Part shown: positions 43,354 to 54,208 of the stretch, one piece after another
How positions within the stretch are numbered: position 1 is the first letter of the stretch
Layout: each line of letters opens with the position of its first letter
Assembly: GCA_005405945.1 (NCBI GenBank)
Contig: BJHW01000001.1
Coordinates: 4,712,001-4,776,000 of the forward strand
DNA: 64,000 nt
Direction: 5' to 3'
Source of the DNA: Streptomyces violaceusniger
Lineage (GTDB): Bacteria > Actinomycetota > Actinomycetes > Streptomycetales > Streptomycetaceae
The notes under the pieces: generated by a model
Databases searched by the model: none
What the model was told of the DNA's origin: nothing
Seen by the model: only the letters and a program-made list of their open reading frames with translations
Translations under genes and position numbers: made by a program

Positions 43354-44510
43354 TCACAGACCCATGGACTTGGCGACGATGGACCGCATGACCTCGCTGG
43401 TGCCGCCGTAGATCCGGTTGACGCGGGTGTCCGCGTACAGCCGGGCGATGGGGTACTCCATCATGTAGCCGTAGCCGCCGTGGAGCTGCAGGCACCTGTC
43501 GATGACGACGGCGGCGCGCTCGGTGGTGAAGAGCTTGGCGGAGGCGGCGTCGGCGGCGGTCAGCTCACCGGCGTCGTGCGCGTCCAGGGCCCGGTCCACG
43601 ACCGCCTGCATCGCGTCCACCTCGGACTTGCAGTCGGCGAGCACGAACTTGGTGTTCTGGAACGACGCCACCGGCTGGCCGAAGACCGTACGGTCCCGGA
43701 CGTACTCGGTGGCGAACCGTACGGCGGCCGCGGCCTGTGCGTACGCCCCGACGGCGATCCCCAGGCGCTCCTGCGGCAGGTTGTGGGCGAGGTAGCCGAA
43801 CGCCTTGCCCTCCTCGCCCAGCAGGTCCTCCACCGGCACCTTGACGTCGGTGAAGGAGAGCTCGGCGGTGTCGGAGGTCTTCAGGCCCAGCTTCTCCAGC
43901 TTGCGGCCGACCGCGTAGCCCTCGCTCTTGGTGTCCACCACGAGGATGGATATGCCGCCGCGGCGGTCCTCGGGGTGGGCGGGGCGGTGCGGGCGCAGAC
44001 CAGCACCCGGTCGGCCAGGACGCCGCCGGTGATGAAGGTCTTGGCGCCGTTGAGGACGTAGTGGGTGCCGTCCTCGGAGAGCTTGGCAGTGGTCTTCATG
44101 CCCGCCAGGTCGGAGCCGGTGCCGGGCTCGGTCATGGCGATGGCGGTCATCATGTCGCCGGTGACGAAGGAGGGCAGCCAGCGCCGCTTCTGCTCCTCAT
44201 TGGCGTACTTGAGCAGGTACGGCAGGCACAGCGCGGTGTGGACACTGCTGCCGCCGAAGCTGACCCCGGCGCGGGCGGTCTCCTCGGTGATGACGGCGTT
44301 GAACTTGAAGCTGGTCTCGCCGGCCCCGCCGTACTCCTCGGGCACCTCGATGCCGAAGACACCGAGCTCACCGAGCTTCTTGTAGAACTCGCGCGGGGCC
44401 TGGCCGGCCTCCCGCCACGCGTCGTAGTGCGGCACGACCTCGGCCGCGATGAAGTCGCGGATGGTCTCCCGGAACGCCTCGTGGTCCTCGTTGAACACCG
44501 TGCGGCGCAT
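43354..44510 (-). pseudogene. Acyl-CoA dehydrogenase, one-base frameshift
   Basis: The N-terminal frame (starting MRRTVFNEDHEAFRETIRDF at 44510, behind AAGGAGGG) contains FAD/acyl-CoA features such as IAMTEPGTGSDLAGMKTTA and LNGAKTFITGG. It breaks after VLVCARTAP. The next frame continues AHPEDRRGGISILVVDTKSE to the C-terminal helical domain (LQLHGGYGYMMEYPIARLYA) and stop. A missing G in the GGGG run at 43981-43984 accounts for it. The repaired length of about 385 residues is normal. It corresponds to the long-chain acyl-CoA dehydrogenase beside accD1-accA1 in other Streptomyces. Confidence 0.87.
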
Positions 44511-44604
44511 TTTGGCGTGGCCCTCCTTGCGGCTAAGCCGCCGCCGCTCCCGCGGATCCGCCCGGCCGCCGTCGTGATTCCTCAATGATGGCTTGGCAAC
44601 GCTC

Positions 44605-44620
44605 ACCTAAGCGCTTGCTC
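44605..44620. promoter_or_regulatory. AAGCGCTT palindrome in the acyl-CoA dehydrogenase promoter
   Basis: AAGCGCTT at 44609-44616, extended as TAAGCGCTTGCTCA, lies about 98 bp upstream of the dehydrogenase start. Similar palindromes are TetR-type operators in actinobacterial lipid genes. It does not resemble the GTTA..TAAC sites of the neighbouring TetR gene, so another regulator may act here. Confidence 0.4.
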
Positions 44621-44673
44621 AGTGAAAGCTACCCGCGAGTTACCCAGCCTGTCCAGCCTTATAGGGCTCGGTT

Positions 44674-44747
44674 CTCCCCCAGCTACCGCCGGGAGGTGCC
44701 CCGCCGGGGCGCCTCAGCCTCCCCCAGCCACCGCTGGAAGGTGCCCC
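44674..44747. repeat. Two copies of a CCCCCAGC...GGTGCCCC stem-loop repeat
   Basis: CTCCCCCAGCTACCGCCGGG...GGTGCCCC at 44674-44702 recurs with changes at 44719-44747. Each can fold on itself. They lie in the spacer between the dehydrogenase promoter and the TetR stop; a degenerate GCGGCGGCAGCCGC palindrome follows at about 44789. Confidence 0.6.
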
Positions 44748-44809
44748 CTGTCGACAACTCGACCGTGCCCGGCCCTCCGCGCGGCGGCAGCCGCATGTCG
44801 ATCACAGCC

Positions 44810-45475
44810 TCAGGACCCGCGCGCGCTCTCCTCGTCGACAGCGGCGCGCCCCTTCGGCTCACTCGCCGCGCCGTCCGCGCCATGGGCGCCGTCGAAGGCG
44901 CCCATGGCCAGCCGGTGCAGCAGGGCGGCGGTGGCCGCGCGCCCCGGGAGGGCTCCGGGGCGGCCGAGGTGGGGCGTGGAGTTGAGCAGCCCGAAGACGG
45001 CGTGGACACACGCGCGGGCCTCGGCCTCGGCGAGCCGGGGGTAGACCTTGCGCACCACCTCGACCCACAGCTCCACGTACTGCCGCTGGAGGGAGCGCAC
45101 CAGCTTGCGGTCGGTGTCCCGGAGCCGGTCGAGCTCGCGGTCGTGGAGGATGATCAGCGGACGGTCGTCGAGGGCGAAGTCGATATGCCCCTCGATCAGC
45201 GAGTCCAGCACCTCCGCGGGGGTGCGCCCCGCCCCCTCCCCCTCCGCGGCCCGCCGCTTGCCGCCCGTCAGCAGCCGGCCGCTGATCCCGACGAGCAGCT
45301 CGGCCAGCATCGCCTCCTTGCCGGGGAAGTGGCGGTAGAGACCGGGGCCGCTGATGCCGACCGCGGCGCCTATCTCATCGACGCCGACGCCGTGGAAGCC
45401 GCGCTCGGCGAAGAGGCGGGCGGCCTCCTTGAGGATCTGCTCACGGCGGCTCGGGGCGGGTGCTTGCGTGCTCAT
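44810..45475 (-). CDS. accR: TetR-family repressor of the leucine/acyl-CoA operon (AccR-like)
   Basis: A 221-residue TetR regulator with N-terminal HTH GVGVDEIGAAVGISGPGLYR and a helical ligand domain that probably binds an acyl-CoA. It diverges from accD1-accA1-hmgL-acdH, and the 103-bp spacer contains two related GTTA..TAAC sites. This matches, from memory, the AccR repressor described in Streptomyces avermitilis, which controls the same operon and responds to short-chain acyl-CoAs. The C-terminal 15 residues are charged and variable. Confidence 0.88.
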   Translation of the reverse strand: MSTQAPAPSRREQILKEAARLFAERGFHGVGVDEIGAAVGISGPGLYRHFPGKEAMLAELLVGISGRLLTGGKRRAAEGEGAGRTPAEVLDSLIEGHIDFALDDRPLIILHDRELDRLRDTDRKLVRSLQRQYVELWVEVVRKVYPRLAEAEARACVHAVFGLLNSTPHLGRPGALPGRAATAALLHRLAMGAFDGAHGADGAASEPKGRAAVDEESARGS

Positions 45476-45497
45476 GGACGCAATTCTAGACAGCGGG

Positions 45498-45542
45498 GTT
45501 AGTGGTCGTTAACCTGGTGGGGAGTAGTTAACGTTCACTAAC
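45498..45542. promoter_or_regulatory. Paired TetR operators between accR and accD1
   Basis: GTTAGTGGTCGTTAAC (45498-45513) and GTTAACGTTCACTAAC (45527-45542) are inverted copies of one another with two mismatches, and each is a partial palindrome ending GTTA/TAAC. They lie 22-67 bp from the two start codons, well placed to repress both genes. Confidence 0.75.
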
Positions 45543-45578
45543 GGTACCGAGCGGGACCGAGCGAGGGGGCTCGTAGCC

Positions 45579-47231
45579 ATGGAGCAGGCACCGGCGCTGC
45601 GCAGCGGCGCCGACCCGGGGTCCGACGCCTGGCAGGCCAATGAGGCCGGGCACCGCGAGCTGGCCGCGCGGCTGCGCGAGAAGCTGGCCGTGGCGCGCCT
45701 GGGCGGCGGGGAGAAGGCGCGGGCGCGGCACACCGCGCGCGGCAAGCTGCTGCCGCGCGACCGGGTGGACACACTGCTGGATCCGGGCTCCCCGTTCCTG
45801 GAGCTGGCGCCGCTCGCGGCCGAGGGGATGTACGGGGGCCAGGCCCCGGCGGCGGGGGTGATCGCCGGGATCGGGCGGGTGTCGGGCCGTGAGGTGGTCG
45901 TGGTCGCCAATGACGCCACGGTCAAGGGCGGCACGTACTACCCGATGACGGTGAAGAAGCATCTGCGCGCCCAGGAGGTCGCGCTGGAGAACCACCTGCC
46001 GTGCGTCTATCTGGTCGACTCCGGCGGTGCCTTCCTCCCCATGCAGGACGAGGTCTTCCCGGACCGCGACCACTTCGGGCGGATCTTCTACAACCAGGCG
46101 CGGCTGTCCGGCTCCGGGATTCCGCAGGTCGCGGCCGTGATGGGGTCCTGTACGGCGGGCGGGGCGTATGTCCCGGCGATGAGCGACGAGGCCGTGATCG
46201 TGCGCGGGCAGGGCACGATCTTCCTGGGCGGGCCGCCGCTGGTGAAGGCGGCCACCGGTGAGGTCGTCTCGGCGGAGGAGCTGGGCGGCGGCGAGGTCCA
46301 CTCCCGGGTCTCGGGCGTGACCGACCACCTGGCCGAGGACGACCCCCACGCGCTGCGGATCGTCCGCTCCATCGTCGCCACCCTGCCGCCGTCCCCGATG
46401 CGGCAGGGGTCGCCGCCGTGGCCGCTGGAGCCCTCCGAGGAGCCCGCGGTGGACCCGGCGGGGCTCTACGGGGCGGTCCCGGTCGACTCGCGGACGCCGT
46501 ACGACGTGCGGGAGGTCATCGCGCGGGTGGTGGACGGCTCGCGGTTCGCCGAGTTCAAGGCCGAGTTCGGCACCACGCTGGTCACGGGCTTCGCCCGGAT
46601 CATGGGCCACCCGGTGGGCATCGTCGCCAACAACGGCATCCTGTTCTCCGAATCGGCCCAGAAGGGCGCCCACTTCATCGAGCTGTGCGACCAGCGCGGC
46701 ATCCCCCTGGTCTTCCTGCAGAACATCTCGGGGTTCATGGTGGGCCGCAGCTACGAGGCGGGCGGTATCGCCAAGCACGGCGCCAAGATGGTCACCGCCG
46801 TGGCCTGCACCCGCGTCCCCAAGCTCACCGTCGTCATCGGCGGTTCCTACGGCGCGGGCAACTACTCGATGTGCGGCCGGGCCTATTCGCCGCGCTTCCT
46901 GTGGATGTGGCCCAACGCCAAGATCTCCGTGATGGGCGGTGAGCAGGCCGCCTCCGTGCTCGCCACCGTCAAGCGCGACCAGATGGAGGCGCGCGGCGAG
47001 GAGTGGAGCGCCGAGGAAGAGGAGGCGTTCCGGGCCCCGGTCCGCGAGCAGTACGAGACGCAGGGAAACGCCTATTACGCCACCGCCCGGCTGTGGGACG
47101 ACGGCGTGATCGACCCCCTGGAGACCCGCACGGTGCTCGGCCTCGCCCTTACGGCCTGCGCCAACGCACCGCTGCCCGGCCGTACGGCCGCCGAACCCGT
47201 GGCGCCCGGCTACGGCGTCTTCCGGATGTGA
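45579..47231 (+). CDS. accD1: Methylcrotonyl-CoA carboxylase beta (carboxyltransferase) subunit
   Basis: A 550-residue carboxyltransferase with both crotonase-like domains. In the N-terminal half: VYLVDSGGAFLPMQDEVFPD, FGRIFYNQARLSG and AVMGSCTAGGAYVPAMSDE. In the C-terminal half: NNGILFSESAQKGAHFIELC, FLQNISGFMVG and GGSYGAGNYSMCGRAYSPRF, ending KRDQMEARGEEWSAEEEE. The SGGAFLPMQDEVFP and GRAYSP segments are characteristic of methylcrotonyl- or geranyl-CoA rather than propionyl-CoA carboxylases. The alpha subunit, HMG-CoA lyase and isovaleryl-CoA dehydrogenase follow, so leucine breakdown is the clear role. Confidence 0.94.
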   Translation: MEQAPALRSGADPGSDAWQANEAGHRELAARLREKLAVARLGGGEKARARHTARGKLLPRDRVDTLLDPGSPFLELAPLAAEGMYGGQAPAAGVIAGIGRVSGREVVVVANDATVKGGTYYPMTVKKHLRAQEVALENHLPCVYLVDSGGAFLPMQDEVFPDRDHFGRIFYNQARLSGSGIPQVAAVMGSCTAGGAYVPAMSDEAVIVRGQGTIFLGGPPLVKAATGEVVSAEELGGGEVHSRVSGVTDHLAEDDPHALRIVRSIVATLPPSPMRQGSPPWPLEPSEEPAVDPAGLYGAVPVDSRTPYDVREVIARVVDGSRFAEFKAEFGTTLVTGFARIMGHPVGIVANNGILFSESAQKGAHFIELCDQRGIPLVFLQNISGFMVGRSYEAGGIAKHGAKMVTAVACTRVPKLTVVIGGSYGAGNYSMCGRAYSPRFLWMWPNAKISVMGGEQAASVLATVKRDQMEARGEEWSAEEEEAFRAPVREQYETQGNAYYATARLWDDGVIDPLETRTVLGLALTACANAPLPGRTAAEPVAPGYGVFRM

Positions 47232-47235
47232 GGGG

Positions 47236-49427
<2,192 letters not shown>

Positions 49428-49428
<1 letters not shown>

Positions 49429-50360
49429 TGACCCTCCCCATGACCGTCCCGGTCCCCGGGCTGCCCACCCGGGTCCGAATCCACGAGGTGGGCCCCCGGG
49501 ACGGGCTGCAGAACGAGAAGGCGCTGGTCCCGGCGCCCATCAAGGCCGAGTTCATCCACCGGCTCGCCGAGGCCGGTCTCACCACCATCGAGGCCACCAG
49601 CTTCGTCCACCCCAAGTGGGTGCCCCAACTGGCCGACGCCGAGGAGCTGATGCCGCTCATCGACGACGTGGACGCCCGGCTCCCCGTGCTCGTGCCCAAT
49701 GAGCGCGGGCTGGACCGCGCCCTCGCGCTGGGCGCGCGCGAGATCGCCGTCTTCGCCAGCGCCACGGAGTCCTTCGCCAAGGCCAACCTCAATCGCACGG
49801 TGGACGGCGCGCTGGAGATGTTCGAGCCGGTCGTCGCCAAGGCTCAGGACGCGGGCGCGGCCGTGCGCGGCTATCTGTCCATGTGTTTCGGCGACCCGTG
49901 GGAGGGGCCGGTCCCGATCTCCCAGACCGTCTCGGTCAGCCGCCGGCTGATGGACATGGGATGCGACGAGATCAGCCTCGGCGACACCATCGGCGTGGCC
50001 ACCCCGGGCCATGTGCGGGAGCTGCTGGACACGCTCAACGAGGCGGGCGTCGCCGACGACCGGCTGGCCGTGCACTTCCACGACACCTACGGCCAGGCGC
50101 TCGCCAACACCCTCGCCGCGCTCGAGCACGGCGTGACCACCGTCGACGCCTCCGCCGGCGGACTCGGCGGCTGCCCGTACGCCAAGAGCGCCACCGGCAA
50201 CCTCGCCACCGAAGACCTCGTGTGGATGCTCGACGGCCTCGGCATCGAGACCGGGGTCGACATCGGCCGTCTCACCGCCACCAGCGTGTGGATGGCCCGG
50301 CATCTGGGCCGACCCAGCCCGTCCCGCACCGTCCGCGCCCTCTCCCAGAAGGAGATCTGA
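49428..50360 (+). CDS. hmgL: Hydroxymethylglutaryl-CoA lyase
   Basis: A 310-residue TIM-barrel lyase that splits HMG-CoA into acetoacetate and acetyl-CoA, the last step of leucine degradation. Motifs: EVGPRDGLQNE, EATSFVHPKWVPQ, VHFHDTYGQALANT (metal-binding His residues) and the HMG-CoA lyase signature GGLGGCPYAKSATGN with its active-site Cys. The ATG at 49428 overlaps the accA1 stop. Confidence 0.95.
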
Positions 50361-50363
50361 GCC

Positions 50364-51530
50364 ATGCCGATCGACCACCGACTCAGCCCCGAACACGAGG
50401 AACTGCGCCGCACCGTAGAGGCGTTCGCGCATGATGTGGTCGCCCCCAAGATCGGGGAGTACTGGGAGCACCACGAGTTCCCGTACGAGATCGTCCGCGA
50501 GATGGGCCGGATGGGCCTGTTCGGCCTGCCCTTCCCGGAGGAGTACGGCGGCATGGGCGGGGACTACTTCGCGCTCTGCCTCGCCCTGGAGGAGCTGGCC
50601 CGGGTGGACTCCTCGGTGGCGATCACCCTGGAGGCGGGGGTCTCGCTCGGCGCGATGCCGATCTTCCTCTACGGCACGGAGGAGCAGAAGCGCACCTGGC
50701 TGCCGGGGCTCTGCTCCGGGGAGACTCTGGGCGCCTTCGGCCTGACCGAGCCCGGCGGCGGCTCGGACGCCGGCGCCACCCGCACCACGGCCCGGCTGGA
50801 CGAGGCCACGGGCGAGTGGGTGATCAACGGCACCAAGTGCTTCATCACCAACTCCGGTACGGACATCACCGCGCTGGTCACCGTCACCGCCGTCACCGGC
50901 CGCAAGGAGGACGGCCGCCCCGAGATCTCCTCGATCATCGTGCCGTCCGGCACCCCCGGCTTCAGCGTGGCCGCCCCCTACTCCAAGGTGGGGTGGAACG
51001 CCTCGGACACCCGCGAGCTGTCCTTCGCCGACTGCCGGGTCCCGGCCGCGAACCTGCTGGGCGCGGAGGGCCGGGGCTACGCCCAGTTCCTGCGGATACT
51101 GGACGAGGGCCGGATCGCGATCTCCGCCCTGGCCACCGGGCTCGCCCAGGGCTGTGTGGACGAGTCGGTGGCGTACGCCAGGACCCGCGAGGCGTTCGGC
51201 CGCCCCATCGGCGCCAACCAGGCGATCCAGTTCAAGCTGGCCGACATGGAGATGCGCGCTCATATGGCCCGGGTGGCCTGGCGCGACGCGGCGTCCCGGC
51301 TGGTGCTCGGCGAGCCGTTCAAGAAGGAGGCGTCGATCGCGAAGCTCTACTCCTCCGAGGTAGCGGTGGACAACGCCCGCGAGGCCACCCAGATCCACGG
51401 CGGCTACGGCTTCATGAACGAGTATCCGGTGGCCCGGATGTGGCGGGACTCCAAGATCCTGGAGATCGGCGAGGGCACGAGCGAGGTCCAGCGCACGCTG
51501 ATCGCCCGAGAGCTGGGCTTCGCGAGCTGA
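50364..51530 (+). CDS. acdH: Isovaleryl-CoA dehydrogenase-type acyl-CoA dehydrogenase
   Basis: A 388-residue FAD-dependent dehydrogenase: GLTEPGGGSDAGATRT, CFITNSGTDITAL, SKVGWNASDTRELSFADCRV, then DEGRIAISALATGLAQGCVD and QIHGGYGFMNEYPVARMWRD. It starts 3 bp after hmgL. From its place in the operon, the substrate is most likely isovaleryl-CoA or another branched acyl-CoA. In Streptomyces, AcdH also supplies branched starter and extender units for polyketides (family knowledge). It is the last gene of the operon. Confidence 0.95.
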   Translation: MPIDHRLSPEHEELRRTVEAFAHDVVAPKIGEYWEHHEFPYEIVREMGRMGLFGLPFPEEYGGMGGDYFALCLALEELARVDSSVAITLEAGVSLGAMPIFLYGTEEQKRTWLPGLCSGETLGAFGLTEPGGGSDAGATRTTARLDEATGEWVINGTKCFITNSGTDITALVTVTAVTGRKEDGRPEISSIIVPSGTPGFSVAAPYSKVGWNASDTRELSFADCRVPAANLLGAEGRGYAQFLRILDEGRIAISALATGLAQGCVDESVAYARTREAFGRPIGANQAIQFKLADMEMRAHMARVAWRDAASRLVLGEPFKKEASIAKLYSSEVAVDNAREATQIHGGYGFMNEYPVARMWRDSKILEIGEGTSEVQRTLIARELGFAS

Positions 51531-51598
51531 GCACCAATGGAGCCCACCCGGCGAGCGGCGGCCCCGACTGGGGCGCGCCGCCCCGGGTGTCTGGCAGA

Positions 51599-51672
51599 CC
51601 ACGCGGCGGAGCCACATATCGATGCTGCCCCCTCCCCGCCCTACCAGCAGAACCGATACGCGGCTCCGCCGC
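51599..51672. repeat. Two dispersed palindromes at the edge of the minisatellite
   Basis: ACGCGGCGGAGCCACATATCGAT at about 51602-51624 and the inverted CGATACGCGGCTCCGCCGCAC at about 51651-51671 face each other, a pair of the palindrome family also seen at 21415 and 23525. The tandem array starts directly after the second one. Confidence 0.7.
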
Positions 51673-52240
51673 ACGGCAGACGCTCCACCGCACAGCAACG
51701 CTCCACCACAAGGCAGGCGCCCCACCGAACGGCAGGGCCTCCACCGCACGACAGAGGCCCCGCCACAAGGCAGACACCCCGCCGCGTGACAGGGCCTCCG
51801 CCACACGGCAGGGGTTCCGCCACACGGCAGACGCCCCACCGCACCGCAGGGCCTCCGCCGCACAGCAGACGCCCCACCGCACCGCAGACGCCCCACCGCA
51901 CCGCAGGGCCTCCGCCGCACCGCAGGGCCTCCGCCGCACCGCAGGGCCTCCGCCACACAGCAGACGCCCCACCGCACAGCAGACGCCCCACCGCACCGCA
52001 GGGCCTCCGCCACACAGCAGACGCCCCACCGCACAGCAGACGCCCCACCGCACCGCAGGGCCTCCGCCACACAGCAGACGCCCCACCGCACAGCAGACGC
52101 CCCACCGCACCGCAGGGCCTCCGCCGCACCGCAGGGCCTCCGCCACACAGCAGACGCCCCACCGCACAGCAGACGCCCCACCGCACCGCAGGGCCTCCGC
52201 CGCACCGCAGGGCCTCCGCCGCACGGCAGGGGCTCCGCCC
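51672..52240. repeat. Degenerate 19-bp minisatellite with 57-bp higher-order unit
   Basis: About thirty 19-bp units fill 570 bp. There are two main forms, CAGCAGACGCCCCACCGCA and CCGCAGGGCCTCCGCCACA, ordered A-A-B to make a 57-bp higher-order repeat that is nearly exact between about 51950 and 52140. Because 57 is a multiple of three, all frames on both strands stay open, producing several long repetitive open frames that are not believable genes (no ribosome binding site, no domain). Confidence 0.9.
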
Positions 52241-52449
52241 CTGGGTCCCGGGGGCTGGGGCGGAGCCCCAGTTGTGGGAAGGGGCGGGTAGGGGAAAGCA
52301 GCCCGCCGCAGGCGTCACGATCCGCCGGACAACACACCTGGCGCCAGGGCCGCCCGTAGCGTCGAGGTCGCGGCCCGCGCTGGGCGGGGCGGAGCCCCGG
52401 GCCTCGGCCGAGCGGAGGCCCGGGGCCCTCGGCCGAGCGAGCGGCGGCC
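52241..52449. repeat. Dispersed GGGAAGGGGCGGG element, copy 2, and spacer
   Basis: After the array come GGGTCCCGGGGGCTGGGGCG, CAGTTGTGGGAAGGGGCGGG and CCGCAGGCGTCACGATCCGC, near-identical to 16481-16546. A 45-bp stretch then repeats CTCGGCCGAGCG-type sequence up to the hexosaminidase stop. No gene is visible in the whole 51531-52449 interval. Confidence 0.7.
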
Positions 52450-54105
52450 TCAGCTCGTGGGCCAGGGGATCTGCGGGGAGTGGTAGTACGCGATGCCCAT
52501 CGCATCCCAGCGGGGCCCCTGCGCGGCCACCCGCATCCGATAGTCGCTCCACTCGTGCGTGCTCGCGGGCGACCAGCCGAGCTCCGCGATGCCGGGGAGG
52601 CGAGGGAAGGCCATGTACTCGATCTGCGGGCTGGTCTGGAGGGTCTCCGACCACAGCGGCGCCTCGACACCGAGCACCGATGACGCCGGGGCGTCCTTGA
52701 TGTACGTGCCCGGATCCCAGTCGTAGGACTGCTTCGCCTCGACGTACCCCGCCCAGTCGAGCCCCAGGGGCGTATTGGCGTCGTACTTCATGTCCAGATA
52801 GGCGCGGTTGGCCGGGGAGAGGACCAGCTTGGTGCCCGTCTTGGCCGCGTCCGCGACCTCCTTCTCGCTCCCGTTCGTCCCCCAGTACTGGGCGATCGCG
52901 CCCTTCGCGGGGTGCGCACCGGTCAGCTGGTGCCAGCCGACCACCGTCTTCCCGTACTTGGCGACCACCGGCTGCACCCGGTCCATGAAGGCCACATAGT
53001 CCTCATGGCTGGTGGAGTGGGCCTCGTCACCGCCGATGTGGAGATAACGGCCGGGGGTGAGCGCGGCGAGCTCGCGGATGACGTCGTCCACGAAGTCGTA
53101 CGTCACCTCCTTCGGCACGCACAGCGAGCTGAAACCGACCTCGGTGCCGGTGTAGAGCGGCGGGGCGACGCCGTCGCAGTTGAGCTCCGCGTACGAGGCG
53201 AGCGCCGCGTTGGTGTGGCCCGGCATGTCGATCTCGGGGACGACGGTCAGCTCACGGCTGGCCGCGTAAGCCACGATCTCGCGGTAGTCGTCCTTGGTGT
53301 AGTAGCCGCCGGGGCCGCCCCCGACCTGTGTGGAACCGCCGTGCCTGGCCAGCTTCGGCCAGGAGTCGATCGCGATCCGCCACCCCTGGTCGTCCGAGAG
53401 ATGCAGATGCAGCTTGTTGATCTTGTAGAGGGCCAGCTGGTCGATATAGCGCTTGACCTGGTCCACACCGAAGAAGTGCCGCGAGACATCGAGCATCGCG
53501 CCCCGCCAGGCGTAGCGCGGCACATCGGTGATGGTGCCGCCGGAGACCCGCCAGGGGCCCGGCTGCCGGGTGGTGCGCTCGATGGACGCGGGCAGCAGCT
53601 GCCGCAGCGTCTGGACGCCGTGGAACAGCCCGGCGGAGCCGCGTGCGGTGAGGGTGATCGCGCGGCCGGTGACCTGGAGCCGGTACCCCTCCTCGCCCAG
53701 TGTCCGCACCCCGGCCGCCTTGGGCGTCAGCCGCAGCCGGATGCCGTCGTCACCCGACCGCGTGGTGACGGGCAGCGAAAAGCCGGTGGCGGGACGCAGC
53801 ACCCGCGCCAGGTAGTCGCCCACCCGACGCGCCGGGCGCGCCGAGCCGTCGGAGCCGGACACCCGGATGCGGGCGTCGGGGCGGATCGCGTACGAGCCCG
53901 CCGCGGGCCGTACGGACGCGGGCGCGGGCACGACCCGGTCCAGCGGGGTCGGGGCGGCCGCGGCGGCATCCAGAACGGAAGCGGAGGACAGGCGAGAGGA
54001 CCAGGGAGAAGCCGGAGAAGCGGAGGCGGAGGAGGCCGCGGTCCCCGCCCCGGCCACCACGGTCAGCAGCAGGGAACACAGAAGTCGAGCACGGCGTCGT
54101 CTCAC
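52450..54105 (-). CDS. Secreted beta-N-acetylhexosaminidase (GH20)
   Basis: A 551-residue exported glycosidase. A basic signal peptide (VRRRRARLLCSLLLTVVAGA) precedes a GH20b N-terminal domain (PLDRVVPAPASVRPAAG) and the GH20 barrel. The barrel has LDVSRHFFGVDQVKRYIDQL, HLHLSDDQGWRIAIDSWPKL, PEIDMPGHTNAALASYAEL and the catalytic pair in YLHIGGDEAHS. It removes terminal N-acetylglucosamine or N-acetylgalactosamine from chitin fragments or glycans. GTG 54105, with AAGGGA upstream, is preferred over TTG 54120. It may recycle amino sugars that GlmS otherwise makes. Confidence 0.94.
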   Translation of the reverse strand: MRRRRARLLCSLLLTVVAGAGTAASSASASPASPWSSRLSSASVLDAAAAAPTPLDRVVPAPASVRPAAGSYAIRPDARIRVSGSDGSARPARRVGDYLARVLRPATGFSLPVTTRSGDDGIRLRLTPKAAGVRTLGEEGYRLQVTGRAITLTARGSAGLFHGVQTLRQLLPASIERTTRQPGPWRVSGGTITDVPRYAWRGAMLDVSRHFFGVDQVKRYIDQLALYKINKLHLHLSDDQGWRIAIDSWPKLARHGGSTQVGGGPGGYYTKDDYREIVAYAASRELTVVPEIDMPGHTNAALASYAELNCDGVAPPLYTGTEVGFSSLCVPKEVTYDFVDDVIRELAALTPGRYLHIGGDEAHSTSHEDYVAFMDRVQPVVAKYGKTVVGWHQLTGAHPAKGAIAQYWGTNGSEKEVADAAKTGTKLVLSPANRAYLDMKYDANTPLGLDWAGYVEAKQSYDWDPGTYIKDAPASSVLGVEAPLWSETLQTSPQIEYMAFPRLPGIAELGWSPASTHEWSDYRMRVAAQGPRWDAMGIAYYHSPQIPWPTS

Positions 54106-54208
54106 AGGGGATCCCTTCAACGAAACGTGGCATCTTGGGTACCGCGAGGGTCAGTTGCGGTCAAGGTGTAGACCAATGTGTCGCTGAGCGCCTGTCAGAA
54201 TTCACCGC

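Noticed and set aside
51672..52240. Possible CRISPR array
   Set aside because: The units are 19 bp, directly adjacent and degenerate, with no unique spacers, and no cas genes are present.
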